From contig JASLFJ010000007.1 of the NCBI GenBank assembly GCA_030150665.1, positions 1 through 19,795 of the forward strand: 19,795 nucleotides of DNA. The letters are read 5' to 3'. The DNA comes from Enterococcaceae bacterium. Its GTDB lineage: Bacteria; Bacillota; Bacilli; Lactobacillales; Catellicoccaceae. The notes below the pieces were generated by a model that worked only from the letters and a program-made list of their open reading frames with translations, ran no database searches and had not been told where the DNA came from. Shown here one piece after another: positions 8,282-16,433 of the stretch. The stretch's first letter is position 1. Each line of letters opens with the position of its first letter. The position numbers and the translations under genes were made by a program.

Positions 8282-9655
8282 TTAAAATAAGTGGCGAATA
8301 ACTTCTGATACCGTAGCCATTCCTACAAGATGAATATTATAATCAGTTTGTTTTTGACCTAATAAATTATTTTTAGGTAAATAAATCGTTTTAAAACCTA
8401 ACTTTTCTGCTTCTTGAATTCTTTGTGTTACTTGAGCAACACTTCTTAATTCTCCAGTCAAACCTATCTCGCCAATAAAGCAGACATCAGCTGGAATCTC
8501 ACGTTCTTTATAACTAGAAACAATACTCATAGCAATAGCTAGATCAATAGCCGGCTCATCTAATTTAACGCCTCCAGTTGCTTTTAAATAAGCATCTTGA
8601 TTTTGTAGTAAAATTCCTGCTCTTTTTTCTAATACAGCCATAATCAATGATACTCTATGTGTATTTAATCCGGTGGTTGTCCGTTTTGCGGTACCATAAA
8701 TCGATGAAGTAACAAGAGCTTGTACTTCAACAAGTAAAGGACGCGTTCCTTCCATAGAAACAACAATAGCTGAGCCATTGGTTCCAGACAGTCGTTCATC
8801 TAAAAATAGTTGTGATGGATTATCAATAGGAATTAGGCCTTCTTGTTGCATTTCAAAAATACCAAGTTCATGTGTTGGCCCAAAACGATTTTTAACAGTC
8901 CGCAACAAGCGCATATTTTGGTGGCGATCTCCTTCAAAATAAAGCACCGTATCGACCATGTGCTCTAACATTCTAGGCCCTGCAATGGCTCCTTCTTTAG
9001 TGACATGTCCAACAATAAAAATCGCAACATCATAAGTTTTCGCCAATTTTAATAAAAGTGCTGTATTTTCACGAATTTGACCTACACTACCTGCAACCCC
9101 AGAAAGCTCTGGATGAATCATTGTTTGAATGGAATCAATAATAACACATGTAGGACGCATGGTCATTACTTCTTGAATAATTCTTGTCATATCTGTTTGA
9201 GCATAAATATAAAATGCGTCATGCGCTAACTGAAGTCGCTCAGCTCGAAGTTTAATTTGCTCCATACTCTCTTCTCCAGAAATATAGAGAACGGTTCCAG
9301 CACTGTTTGCAAGCTCATAAGAGACTTGAAGTAATAATGTAGATTTACCAATTCCTGGATCACCGCCAATTAAAATTAAAGACCCGGGTACAATACCACC
9401 ACCTAAAACACGATCTAATTCTGTCATTTGTGTTTGAATCCGTAAAGTTTCTGTTGAAGAAATTTCGGTGATTTTCAGTGGTTTTATATCTTGTTGTGTT
9501 GTAAATGAAGCAGTTTGTTGGTTAGGTGTTTCTGTGATGATTTGTTCTTCAACCATTTCATTCCATGTCTGACAATTAGGACATTTCCCTAAATATTTTG
9601 GTGAAACATACCCACAAGCTTGACAGACATATTGTGTTTTTGGTTTTTTTGCCAT
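8282..9655 (-). CDS. radA: DNA repair/recombination protein RadA
   Basis: 457 residues, full length. Domains in order: an N-terminal C4 zinc finger (C11, C14, C25, C28 in VCQACGYVSPK and KCPNCQTWNE); a RecA-like ATPase with Walker A GGDPGIGKST (97-106) and Walker B CVIIDSIQTM; the RadA-specific KNRFG motif in LLRTVKNRFGPTHE; and a C-terminal Lon-protease-like domain without obvious protease function (ATGGVKLDEPAIDLAIA, ADVCFIGEIGLTGE). RadA is a DnaB-type helicase that promotes branch migration during recombinational repair and transformation. The ATG at 9655 has AGGAAG upstream. It begins 26 bp after dut, indicating cotranscription. Confidence 0.97.
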   Translation of the reverse strand: MAKKPKTQYVCQACGYVSPKYLGKCPNCQTWNEMVEEQIITETPNQQTASFTTQQDIKPLKITEISSTETLRIQTQMTELDRVLGGGIVPGSLILIGGDPGIGKSTLLLQVSYELANSAGTVLYISGEESMEQIKLRAERLQLAHDAFYIYAQTDMTRIIQEVMTMRPTCVIIDSIQTMIHPELSGVAGSVGQIRENTALLLKLAKTYDVAIFIVGHVTKEGAIAGPRMLEHMVDTVLYFEGDRHQNMRLLRTVKNRFGPTHELGIFEMQQEGLIPIDNPSQLFLDERLSGTNGSAIVVSMEGTRPLLVEVQALVTSSIYGTAKRTTTGLNTHRVSLIMAVLEKRAGILLQNQDAYLKATGGVKLDEPAIDLAIAMSIVSSYKEREIPADVCFIGEIGLTGELRSVAQVTQRIQEAEKLGFKTIYLPKNNLLGQKQTDYNIHLVGMATVSEVIRHLF

Positions 9656-9681
9656 AAATGTCTTCCTATTCTTTGATGTAA

Positions 9682-10218
9682 TTATTGATCTGAAGAACCA
9701 AAGCCGCCAGATCGCGTACTTAACGTTATATCTTGATCAGCAGTTAAAAATGGTAAAAATATGCCTTGACCAATCCGCTCACCTTCTTGAATGACTTGAT
9801 CTTTAGTACTGAAATTGATAAACATAAAATAAATATGACCTTCATTATTTTCATTGTTATAATAATCTTGATCAATAATGCCAATACCGTTTGGCATCAT
9901 TAATCCTTTTTTAAGAGGGGTACTTGATCGATTACATAATTGTAAGTACTCTCCTTCTAACATATACGCTTTAACACCTGTGGGTACTAACGTAGGAGTA
10001 AGGCCTTGAGTGAACGTGCTTTCTTTTTTCATTTTTAATTTTACAGATAAAATTGTCTTTAATGCATGAAATACGCCTTGTTGCCAAATACTTGGCACTA
10101 CAATAGTTTCAGCTGCATAAAAATCATAACCTGCAGCACCATGTGTGGCACGTTTTGGTAGTATTGCCTCTGGATAAGTACTGATGCATTCAAATCCTCG
10201 CTTACGTTGTGTTGTCAT
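9682..10218 (-). CDS. dut: dUTP diphosphatase (trimeric Dut family)
   Basis: 178 residues, about 30 longer than the classical ~145-residue trimeric dUTPase. All five motifs are present: AAGYDF (28-33), NRSS (96-99), GIGIIDQDYY (111-120) with the catalytic Asp and the uracil-stacking Tyr, ERIGQG (147-152) and the P-loop-like RSGGFGSSD (169-177). The extra length lies mainly at residues ~44-75, a basic insert seen as WQQGVFHALK...KLKMKKES. Similar longer dUTPases are found in lactic acid bacteria and their phages. The enzyme hydrolyses dUTP to dUMP and PPi, keeping uracil out of DNA. The ATG at 10218 has a strong AAAGGAG at 8 nt. It is the first gene of the operon running to gltX; the context is chromosomal, with no phage genes nearby. 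Confidence 0.93.
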   Translation of the reverse strand: MTTQRKRGFECISTYPEAILPKRATHGAAGYDFYAAETIVVPSIWQQGVFHALKTILSVKLKMKKESTFTQGLTPTLVPTGVKAYMLEGEYLQLCNRSSTPLKKGLMMPNGIGIIDQDYYNNENNEGHIYFMFINFSTKDQVIQEGERIGQGIFLPFLTADQDITLSTRSGGFGSSDQ

Positions 10219-10252
10219 AAATGTAACTCCTTTAGTTTATTTTTAAAAAAGC

Positions 10253-10271
10253 TTATAATAACTTATTATAA
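10253..10271. repeat. Perfect 9-1-9 palindrome over the dut -10 element
   Basis: TTATAATAA-C-TTATTATAA is centred on 10262. Both arms contain TATAAT on one strand or the other. It could be an operator or a hairpin at the 5' end of the dut mRNA, or simply two back-to-back -10-like sequences; chance is possible because the region is very AT-rich. Confidence 0.6.
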
Positions 10272-10293
10272 CAAGAACTGACTAAAAAAAAAG
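10265..10293 (-). promoter_or_regulatory. Candidate extended -10 promoter of the dut operon
   Basis: The minus strand reads TGTTATAAT (10273-10265), an extended -10 (TGnTATAAT). At 17 nt upstream there is only a T-rich weak -35 (CTTTTT, within a nine-T run). The expected transcription start lies near 10258, about 40 nt before the dut ATG. The -10 sits inside a perfect 9-1-9 palindrome. Confidence 0.55.
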
Positions 10294-10305
10294 AAGGAAA
10301 GGTCG

Positions 10306-10362
10306 GGTTATTCATTTTTTCACATTTTATCCCTATTTTTTTCACGAAATCAATGAATAACC
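10306..10362. repeat. 11-bp inverted repeat enclosing two direct repeats in the dut-ispH divergent region
   Basis: The perfect arms GGTTATTCATT (10306-10316) and AATGAATAACC (10352-10362) flank 35 nt. Two copies of TTTTTTCAC (10315-10323 and 10337-10345) begin 22 bp apart, about two helical turns; the first overlaps the left arm. The element lies upstream of both the dut and ispH predicted promoters, so it is more likely a protein-binding or structural DNA site than part of either mRNA. No T-run follows either arm closely enough for an intrinsic terminator. The rest of the 297-bp gap holds the promoters and a partial AGCTTG/CAAGCT repeat (10373-10397). Confidence 0.6.
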
Positions 10363-10394
10363 TAGCATAAGTAGCTTGTGATGCGAAAAATCAA

Positions 10395-10428
10395 GCTTTA
10401 ATTAAAAAGTTTTAAACTATGATACACT
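10395..10428 (+). promoter_or_regulatory. Possible ispH promoter
   Basis: TATGATACACT (10418-10428) offers either TATGAT as a -10 or an extended -10 TGATACACT. No good -35 is seen at 17 nt (GCTTTA or AATTAA). Further -10-like sequences occur at 10446-10456 (TAGAATATAAG). A promoter must lie here because the upstream gene is divergent, but the exact element is uncertain. Confidence 0.3.
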
Positions 10429-10515
10429 TATATTCATAGCTTTAATAGAATATAAGCTCTAAAAACATAATGCACATGAGTGATTCAAATAATAAATAGA
10501 TAAGGAGATATCATC

Positions 10516-11532
10516 ATGATTGAAATTGTTAATATTAGTCCTAGAGGATATTGTTATGGGGTAGTTGATGCAATGGTAATTGCTAGAAATGCTTCATTAG
10601 ATCCTAACCTCCCACGTCCAATACATATCTTAGGTATGATCGTTCATAATGAACATATTACAAAAGCTTTTGAAGAAGTAGGAATATACACTTTATCGGG
10701 AACTCATAGACAAGAACTATTAGATCAAATCGATACAGGTACGGTTATTTTTACAGCCCATGGAACAGCACCTCATATTATCCAAGCCGCAAAAGAAAAA
10801 GGCCTTGTTACTATTGATGCTACATGTCCAGATGTATTAATTACACATGAATTGTTAAAAGAAAAAATAACTCAAGGATATGATATTTTATATATTGGTA
10901 AAAAAAATCATCCTGAGCCTGAAGGAGCTATTGGGATTAATCCTGAAAAAATTCATCTTATTGAAACAATGGATGATTTAGAACACTTATCGCTGCACAA
11001 TCCAAAGATTTTTGTCACCAATCAAACAACAATGAGTCAGTGGGATGTTTCAGATTTAATGATATCTATTCAACATAAATATCCTCAAGCACAGCTTCAT
11101 AAAGATATTTGTCAAGCAACACAAGTTCGTCAAGAAGCAGTTGTAGCACAGGCAAAAGGTTGTGATCTAACATTAGTCGTAGGAGATCCTAACAGTAACA
11201 ATAGTAACCGACTAGCTCAAGTCTCTATAGAACAAGCAAATGTGCCTGCGTACCGAATTGCAGATGTGTCAGAAATTGATCCGTCATGGTTAATTGATGT
11301 AAAAAAAGTAGCTGTAACAGCTGGAGCATCAACGCCCACACAACTGGTTAGAGAAGTGTTACAATTTTTAGAACATGTTGATCCAAAACAACCCACATCC
11401 CCTCCTAAATCTCAAGTGAATTTCATTGATTTATTACCAAAACCCCGGATCAAAGATATCTCAGAAAAGAGAAAACGACGTATGCATGTATTGCGTGTAG
11501 AAATGAAAGAGCGTTTAGATAATGAAAAATAA
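10516..11532 (+). CDS. ispH: 4-hydroxy-3-methylbut-2-enyl diphosphate reductase (LytB)
   Basis: 338 residues, about 20-25 longer than Bacillus IspH because of a basic C-terminal tail (after ~residue 295). IspH reduces HMBPP to IPP and DMAPP, the last MEP step, using an oxygen-sensitive [4Fe-4S] cluster. The three cluster cysteines are C13 (PRGYCYGV), C104 (DATCPDV) and C199 ([13 protein letters not shown]). Substrate-binding H44, H82 and H132, E134 in [15 protein letters not shown] (168-176) and [10 protein letters not shown] (224-233) are all present. No active-site loss is seen. The ATG follows AAGGAG at 8 nt. It is the only plus-strand gene here, monocistronic, converging on recA with a shared terminator. 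It lies away from ispD/ispF but less than 3.5 kb from ispD. Confidence 0.97.
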   Translation: MIEIVNISPRGYCYGVVDAMVIARNASLDPNLPRPIHILGMIVHNEHITKAFEEVGIYTLSGTHRQELLDQIDTGTVIFTAHGTAPHIIQAAKEKGLVTIDATCPDVLITHELLKEKITQGYDILYIGKKNHPEPEGAIGINPEKIHLIETMDDLEHLSLHNPKIFVTNQTTMSQWDVSDLMISIQHKYPQAQLHKDICQATQVRQEAVVAQAKGCDLTLVVGDPNSNNSNRLAQVSIEQANVPAYRIADVSEIDPSWLIDVKKVAVTAGASTPTQLVREVLQFLEHVDPKQPTSPPKSQVNFIDLLPKPRIKDISEKRKRRMHVLRVEMKERLDNEK

Positions 11533-11600
11533 GATTATCTTAATAAGCTAAGATGAAACAATAATAGTAAAGCAATACGAATGAATACCAATATGGGTAC

Positions 11601-11643
11601 AAAAAAACTGTGATGCTGCATTTTCAGACATCACAGTTTTTTT
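11601..11643. terminator. Bidirectional intrinsic terminator between ispH and recA
   Basis: A perfect stem CTGTGATG/CATCACAG (8 bp) is flanked by seven As on the left (11601-11607) and seven Ts on the right (11637-11643), so it can end both ispH (+) and recA (-) transcripts. A further CTG/CAG pairing is possible in the loop. A small 6-bp inverted repeat ATCTTA/TAAGAT (11537-11554) just after the ispH stop has no T-run. Confidence 0.93.
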
Positions 11644-11671
11644 ATATCATGTTTTAAATAATATAAAATAT

Positions 11672-12721
11672 TTATTCTTCAGTAGCTTCCTTACTGTCTT
11701 TTACATCCTCTACATTATCCGCTGTTTTCTGTGCATCAATGCCAAAAGCTTCACGCACTTGAGCTTCAATAGTAGCAACAAGTTCAGGATGCTCTTTCAT
11801 ATATTTTTTAGCATTTTCTCTACCTTGTCCAATTCGTTCCCCTTGATAGCTATACCAAGCTCCGCTTTTATCAACAATATCAAGATCAGAGGCCATATCT
11901 AACAGCTCTCCTTCTTTAGAAATCCCTTCTCCATATACAATATCAACTTCGGCTACTTTAAAAGGAGGGGCAACTTTATTTTTGACAACTTTAATTTTTG
12001 TGCGATTTCCAACAATATCTGTTCCCATTTTTAATTGTTCAGCACGTCTTACTTCTAAACGAATTGTAGCATAAAATTTTAAAGCTCTACCACCTGGAGT
12101 TGTTTCTGGGTTTCCAAACATCACGCCTACTTTTTCGCGGATTTGATTAATAAAAATAGCAATAGTTTTCGTCTTATTAATCGATCCTGATAATTTTCTT
12201 AACGCTTGTGACATTAAACGAGCTTGAAGCCCTACGTGGGCATCCCCCATTTCGCCGTCAATTTCTGCACGAGGAACAAGAGCAGCTACAGAATCGACTA
12301 CTACAATATCAATAGCACCACTAGATACAAGGGCATCAGCAATTTCTAACCCTTGCTCTCCAGTATCTGGTTGAGAGAGTAATAATTCATCAATATTAAC
12401 TCCTAATTTTTGAGCATATAATGGATCTAAGGCATGTTCTGCATCAATAAAAGCAGCGGTTCCTCCTTGCCTTTGAACTTCAGCGATGGCATGAAGAGCT
12501 ACTGTAGTTTTTCCAGAACTTTCTGGACCATAAATTTCAATAATCCGGCCTCTCGGATAACCTCCTACTCCGAGTGCAACATCTAAAGCTAAAGAGCCAC
12601 TAGGAACGGTAGAAATTTGTGTGTCTACTTTCTCTCCTAGTTTCATGATCGATCCTTTACCATAACTTTTTTCGATCTTTTTTAATGCATTTTCTAATGC
12701 AACTTGACGATGGTCTGTCAT
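11672..12721 (-). CDS. recA: Recombinase A
   Basis: 349 residues, normal for Firmicute RecA. RecA forms ATP-dependent filaments on ssDNA, performs strand exchange and, where LexA exists, triggers its cleavage. Walker A GPESSGKT is at 65-72 and Walker B is [17 protein letters not shown]. Loop L1 is the [13 protein letters not shown] region; [22 protein letters not shown] carries the L2 region. The C-terminal tail is acidic, ending in DSKEATEE. The ATG at 12721 is preceded by AGAGGGG at about 8 nt, a moderate Shine-Dalgarno. The upstream neighbour is clpB with its own terminator, not the cinA/pgsA seen in most Bacilli, so recA is probably transcribed alone. No LexA-type GAAC-N4-GTTC box is visible in the 211 bp upstream. 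Confidence 0.98.
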   Translation of the reverse strand: MTDHRQVALENALKKIEKSYGKGSIMKLGEKVDTQISTVPSGSLALDVALGVGGYPRGRIIEIYGPESSGKTTVALHAIAEVQRQGGTAAFIDAEHALDPLYAQKLGVNIDELLLSQPDTGEQGLEIADALVSSGAIDIVVVDSVAALVPRAEIDGEMGDAHVGLQARLMSQALRKLSGSINKTKTIAIFINQIREKVGVMFGNPETTPGGRALKFYATIRLEVRRAEQLKMGTDIVGNRTKIKVVKNKVAPPFKVAEVDIVYGEGISKEGELLDMASDLDIVDKSGAWYSYQGERIGQGRENAKKYMKEHPELVATIEAQVREAFGIDAQKTADNVEDVKDSKEATEE

Positions 12722-12749
12722 AAATAAACCCCTCTCTTAATCCTGTATA

Positions 12750-12797
12750 ATATAGCACTTCTTTTATTGTAACCTAGATTATAGTAACGTGCTATAT
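12750..12797 (-). promoter_or_regulatory. recA upstream region with 9-bp inverted repeat
   Basis: ATATAGCAC (12750-12758) and GTGCTATAT (12789-12797) are perfect inverted arms 30 nt apart. Between them the minus strand has GTTAC-TATAAT and GTTAC-AATAAA, a direct GTTAC repeat 15 bp apart. Candidate -10 boxes are TATAAT inside the loop and TATACA/TATATT in the ATG-proximal arm, the latter with GTTACA or TTACAA as a poor -35. The promoter must be in this gap, but I cannot choose between them. The arms could bind a regulator or form an mRNA hairpin. Confidence 0.45.
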
Positions 12798-12881
12798 AAT
12801 CATTAGATATTTGTGAAAAATTAATACCTAATTTATGCTTACTTAAAAATAAAACGCAAAAACGAGCTGAGACAAAAAGGT

Positions 12882-12924
12882 GCTAAAAAGAAAAGAGCAG
12901 AAGCAGTGCTTCCTACTCTTTTTT
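12882..12924 (-). terminator. Intrinsic terminator downstream of clpB
   Basis: In the minus-strand transcript, AAAAGAGTAGGAAGC and GCTTCTGCTCTTTT pair with one bulge and two wobble pairs around a 3-nt loop. They are followed by CTTTTTAGC. It lies within 10 bp of the clpB stop, separating clpB from recA. Confidence 0.8.
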
Positions 12925-12932
12925 CATAGGTT

Positions 12933-15536
12933 TTATTCTGATCGATTAGTAATTTCAAAATCTAAGTGATCATCAATAAGTGTTACTGTTACATGTTGTC
13001 GAGGTGCAACAGTACCGGCAACAATTTGTTTGGCTAATGGATTTTCAATTTCTTTAGTTAAGAAACGTTTTAACGGACGTGCCCCGTAAATCGGATCATA
13101 GGCTTGTTCTGCAATCCATTGCTTTGCTTCATTAGAAATAGATAATGTGATTTCTTGATCTTCTAAACGCTCTGTTAATTGACGTGTCATTTTGTCAATA
13201 ATTTGCGTTACATTATCTAGACTTAATGGTGTAAATAAAATGGTATCATCAATACGATTTAAAAATTCTGGTTTAAAGTGTCCTTTAAGAAGATTCATCA
13301 CAAGTTCTTCAGTTTCTTCAGGAATATCTCCTGATTCAGTCACACCTTCTAATAAATGTTGTGAACCAATATTACTTGTCATAATAAGAACGGTGTTTTT
13401 AAAATCAACAACACGTCCTTTAGAATCTGTTAAACGTCCATCATCTAAGACTTGTAATAAAATATTAAAGACATCAGGATGTGCTTTTTCAATTTCATCT
13501 AATAAAATAATCGTATATGGACTTCTACGTACAGCTTCTGTTAATTGTCCTCCTTCATCATGGCCAATATATCCTGGAGGAGCTCCCACTAAACGAGAAA
13601 CACTATGTTTTTCCATATACTCACTCATATCAAGACGCACCATATGATCTTCTGAATCAAATAAATGTTCAGCTAGTGCTTTAGCTAATTCTGTTTTTCC
13701 AACTCCAGTAGGTCCTAAGAATAAAAATGAACCTAGCGGACGATTTGGATCTTGTAATCCTGCTCGAGAACGAATAACGGCATCAGCTACAGCAGTTACT
13801 GCTTCATCTTGTCCTATAACACGTTCGTGAAGGGTTTCATTTAGACTTAAAATTTTCTCACGTTCCCCTTCCATTAACTTCGTAACAGGAATTCCTGTCA
13901 TACGTCCTACAACAATAGAAATCTCTTGATCTGTAACAGATTCTTGAACCAGTTTATTATCTTCTTGTTGATTTTTTGCTTCTAATTCTTTAACTTCTTG
14001 TTCTAATTGTGGAATGGTACCATGACGCAATACCGCAGCACGTTCTAAATCATAATTACTTTCAGCATTTTCTAATTCATGACGCGCTTGATCTAGTTCA
14101 GAACGCTTTTCACTTAATTTATTAACTTCTTCTTTTTCTGTTTCCCAGCGCATTTTCAACAAGTTCGCTTCTTCTCTTAAATTCGCAAGTTCTTCTTGTA
14201 ATGTATCTAAGCGTTTTTTACTTGCTTCATCACTTTCTTTTTTAAGAGCAGCCTCTTCAATTTCTAATTGCATCAAACGACGTGTTACTTGATCTAGTTC
14301 TGTTGGCATTGAATTCATCTCAACCCGAATCGTAGCACAAGCTTCATCTACTAAGTCAATGGCTTTATCAGGTAAATAGCGATCTGTAATATAACGATTT
14401 GATAGAGTCGCTGCAGCAACTAAAGCATTATCATGAATATTAACTCCATGATGAATTTCAAAACGCTCTTTTAATCCACGTAAAATACTGATCGTATCTT
14501 CCACTGTTGGCTCTTTAACAAGCACTTTTTGAAATCTTCGCTCTAATGCTTTATCTGTTTCCATATATTGACGGTATTCATCTAATGTAGTTGCACCAAT
14601 ACAATGAAGCTCACCGCGTGCTAACATGGGTTTTAATAAATTCCCAGCATCCATACTACCTTCTGTTTTACCTGCACCGACAATTGTATGTATTTCATCA
14701 ATAAATAAAATAATACGTCCTTCACTTTGTTTTACTTCTTTTAATACGGCTTTAAGACGTTCTTCAAATTCTCCTCTAAATTTAGCACCTGCAATTAATG
14801 CTCCCATATCTAATGAGTAAATTTCTTTATCTTTTAAATTCTCAGGAACATCTTTACGTACAATACGTTGTGCTAAGCCTTCAACGATCGCTGTTTTCCC
14901 AACTCCAGGCTCACCAATGAGGACAGGATTATTTTTAGTTTTGCGTGATAAAATACGGATTACATCACGAATTTCTTCATCACGCCCAATAACAGGATCT
15001 TGTTTTCCACTGCGTACCGCTTCCATTAAATCAACAGCATATTTTTCCAATGCTTGATATTGTTCTTCTTGATTTTGTGATGTCACACGTTCTCCCCCTC
15101 TTAATGCTTTTATAAATTCTGTTAATGCTTGTTCATAAATACCTTGTTGATTTAGATATTGTGTTAATTCATTATTTTTTTGTTTCATTAATGCTAATAA
15201 AACGACTTCTGTAGATAAAAACTCATCATGAAATGAAGTTCTAATCTGATCGGCATCCGTTAATAATTGATATAATGCTGGACTTAAATTTTGTCCATAC
15301 TGAATATTGCTTCCTGAAACAACCGGAATTTGATCGAGTAATAAATCAACTTGATGTTCGAGTTGCTCATTATTTAACCCAACACCTTCATAAACTTCTC
15401 GAGCAAAATGTCCTGGTTGTAAAAAGATTTTCCATAAATGCGCAATATCAATATTTTGATGCTGTCTTGTGATTGCGACTTGTTGCGCTTCAGCAATCGC
15501 TGTTTGTAACGTTACGGTCATTTTTTCAATATTCAT
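12933..15536 (-). CDS. clpB: ATP-dependent disaggregase ClpB (HSP100)
   Basis: 867 residues, full length. Domains: an N-terminal Clp repeat domain (~1-150); NBD1 with Walker A GEPGVGKT (208-215), Walker B ILFIDE (276-281) and pore loop GAKFRGEFE (250-258); a long coiled-coil M domain (~405-525), which distinguishes ClpB from ClpA and ClpC; NBD2 with Walker A GPTGVGKT (608-615), Walker B IILLDE (676-681) and pore loop [13 protein letters not shown] (651-663). There is no IGF/L loop for ClpP binding, as expected for a disaggregase. ClpB rescues aggregated proteins with DnaK/DnaJ/GrpE. The ATG at 15536 has AAAGGGGG at 7 nt. A strong sigma-A-like promoter is visible, but neither a CtsR heptamer repeat (GGTCAAA) nor CIRCE. 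It is flanked by its own promoter and terminator, so it is monocistronic. Confidence 0.97.
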   Translation of the reverse strand: MNIEKMTVTLQTAIAEAQQVAITRQHQNIDIAHLWKIFLQPGHFAREVYEGVGLNNEQLEHQVDLLLDQIPVVSGSNIQYGQNLSPALYQLLTDADQIRTSFHDEFLSTEVVLLALMKQKNNELTQYLNQQGIYEQALTEFIKALRGGERVTSQNQEEQYQALEKYAVDLMEAVRSGKQDPVIGRDEEIRDVIRILSRKTKNNPVLIGEPGVGKTAIVEGLAQRIVRKDVPENLKDKEIYSLDMGALIAGAKFRGEFEERLKAVLKEVKQSEGRIILFIDEIHTIVGAGKTEGSMDAGNLLKPMLARGELHCIGATTLDEYRQYMETDKALERRFQKVLVKEPTVEDTISILRGLKERFEIHHGVNIHDNALVAAATLSNRYITDRYLPDKAIDLVDEACATIRVEMNSMPTELDQVTRRLMQLEIEEAALKKESDEASKKRLDTLQEELANLREEANLLKMRWETEKEEVNKLSEKRSELDQARHELENAESNYDLERAAVLRHGTIPQLEQEVKELEAKNQQEDNKLVQESVTDQEISIVVGRMTGIPVTKLMEGEREKILSLNETLHERVIGQDEAVTAVADAVIRSRAGLQDPNRPLGSFLFLGPTGVGKTELAKALAEHLFDSEDHMVRLDMSEYMEKHSVSRLVGAPPGYIGHDEGGQLTEAVRRSPYTIILLDEIEKAHPDVFNILLQVLDDGRLTDSKGRVVDFKNTVLIMTSNIGSQHLLEGVTESGDIPEETEELVMNLLKGHFKPEFLNRIDDTILFTPLSLDNVTQIIDKMTRQLTERLEDQEITLSISNEAKQWIAEQAYDPIYGARPLKRFLTKEIENPLAKQIVAGTVAPRQHVTVTLIDDHLDFEITNRSE

Positions 15537-15576
15537 TGAATAACCCCCTTTATATACTTATTTTTTTGTTAACTTT

Positions 15577-15605
15577 ATTATAGAAAAAAATAACAAAAAT
15601 ATCAA
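15577..15605 (-). promoter_or_regulatory. clpB promoter (sigma-A type)
   Basis: The minus strand reads TTGATA (15605-15600), a 17-nt spacer and TATAAT (15582-15577): five of six and six of six matches to consensus at ideal spacing. The predicted start is near 15570, giving a leader of about 35 nt before the clpB ATG. A-tracts flank the -35. No CtsR or CIRCE operator overlaps it. Confidence 0.85.
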
Positions 15606-15633
15606 AAAAAACGCTCATTATATAACAAAAAAA

Positions 15634-16380
15634 TTAATAAAAAATATCTATCAATTGATTTATTTCTTCAATAGATAATTGACCTTTCGCACTAGGTTTA
15701 TCAAAGTAACAATAAGTTATAGGCATATGTGACATACCATAATTAAATCGAGTAACTTTACTTAATGTTCCCATACCAAATAAAATAACATTAATACTTG
15801 AATATTCATTAGATAAATAACTTCTGTAATGAAATAATTGTAACACATCTTCTTCTGTTTTAGGCGTGCATACTATTTTTACAAAGGAGGCTTTATGGAT
15901 CAATGGTTGAGTTAAAAATTTTTGAATGTGTGTTCTTCTTAACATATGCCCATGATGCCAGCTCCAGATCAGCTGTGTAGTATGAAAGAATCTTAATAAA
16001 GACTCTATATAAGATAATCGTTGATGGGCTTTTATATAATAATATTCTAAATCAATATATTGAACCGTTTGTTGTTGATGGATGACAAACTTAATATAAT
16101 TTATATAATTCTGACTGTTTCCTTTAAATAACCCGCCTTCTTTTTTCGTTCTTAATGTAATTAAGATCTCTTGATTGGGCAACATAAAGGCTAGCAAAGC
16201 TAAATAAAATTCTGCTAAATAAGGATCAAAATACTCTTGAAAAGCATTAATGGCATCTAAACGCCACTCAATAAGATCAAATTCAGGAGTATTAGATAAC
16301 ATAGCTTCTAACAAATGAATCAACTCTTGCCATGAAGCACTAGTGATAGAAATACATCGTTTTGGAGGATAATAGACCAT
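15634..16380 (-). CDS. aroD: 3-dehydroquinate dehydratase, type I
   Basis: 248 residues, typical for the type I TIM-barrel enzyme. AroD dehydrates 3-dehydroquinate to 3-dehydroshikimate through a Schiff base, step three of the shikimate pathway. Overall similarity looks low, but active-site positions match the known enzyme: EWRLD (38-42), R77 in LITLRTKKEGG (73-83), the catalytic H142 in WSWHH, the Schiff-base lysine K168 in FVKIVC, R211, and S230/Q234 in KPSAKGQLS. The N-terminus and the 85-130 segment are diverged, with many Tyr/His/Gln residues. The ATG at 16380 has AAGGAG at 9 nt. No other aro gene is adjacent; it stands between the valS terminator and the clpB promoter. No clear terminator follows it, so readthrough into clpB is possible. 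Confidence 0.9.
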   Translation of the reverse strand: MVYYPPKRCISITSASWQELIHLLEAMLSNTPEFDLIEWRLDAINAFQEYFDPYLAEFYLALLAFMLPNQEILITLRTKKEGGLFKGNSQNYINYIKFVIHQQQTVQYIDLEYYYIKAHQRLSYIESLLRFFHTTQLIWSWHHGHMLRRTHIQKFLTQPLIHKASFVKIVCTPKTEEDVLQLFHYRSYLSNEYSSINVILFGMGTLSKVTRFNYGMSHMPITYCYFDKPSAKGQLSIEEINQLIDIFY

Positions 16381-16433
16381 AAGTAAGTACTCCTTTTTTA
16401 TTCATCTATTTAGTAATATCCATACGTTTATGA

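Noticed and set aside
13192..13647. 151-codon plus-strand open frame
   Set aside because: It lies wholly antisense to the conserved NBD2 region of clpB, has no Shine-Dalgarno or recognisable motif, and is explained as a shadow of clpB codon use.
15537..15633. aroD terminator in the T-rich stretch before clpB
   Set aside because: T-runs are present on the minus strand, but no stable stem precedes them, so no intrinsic terminator can be supported.
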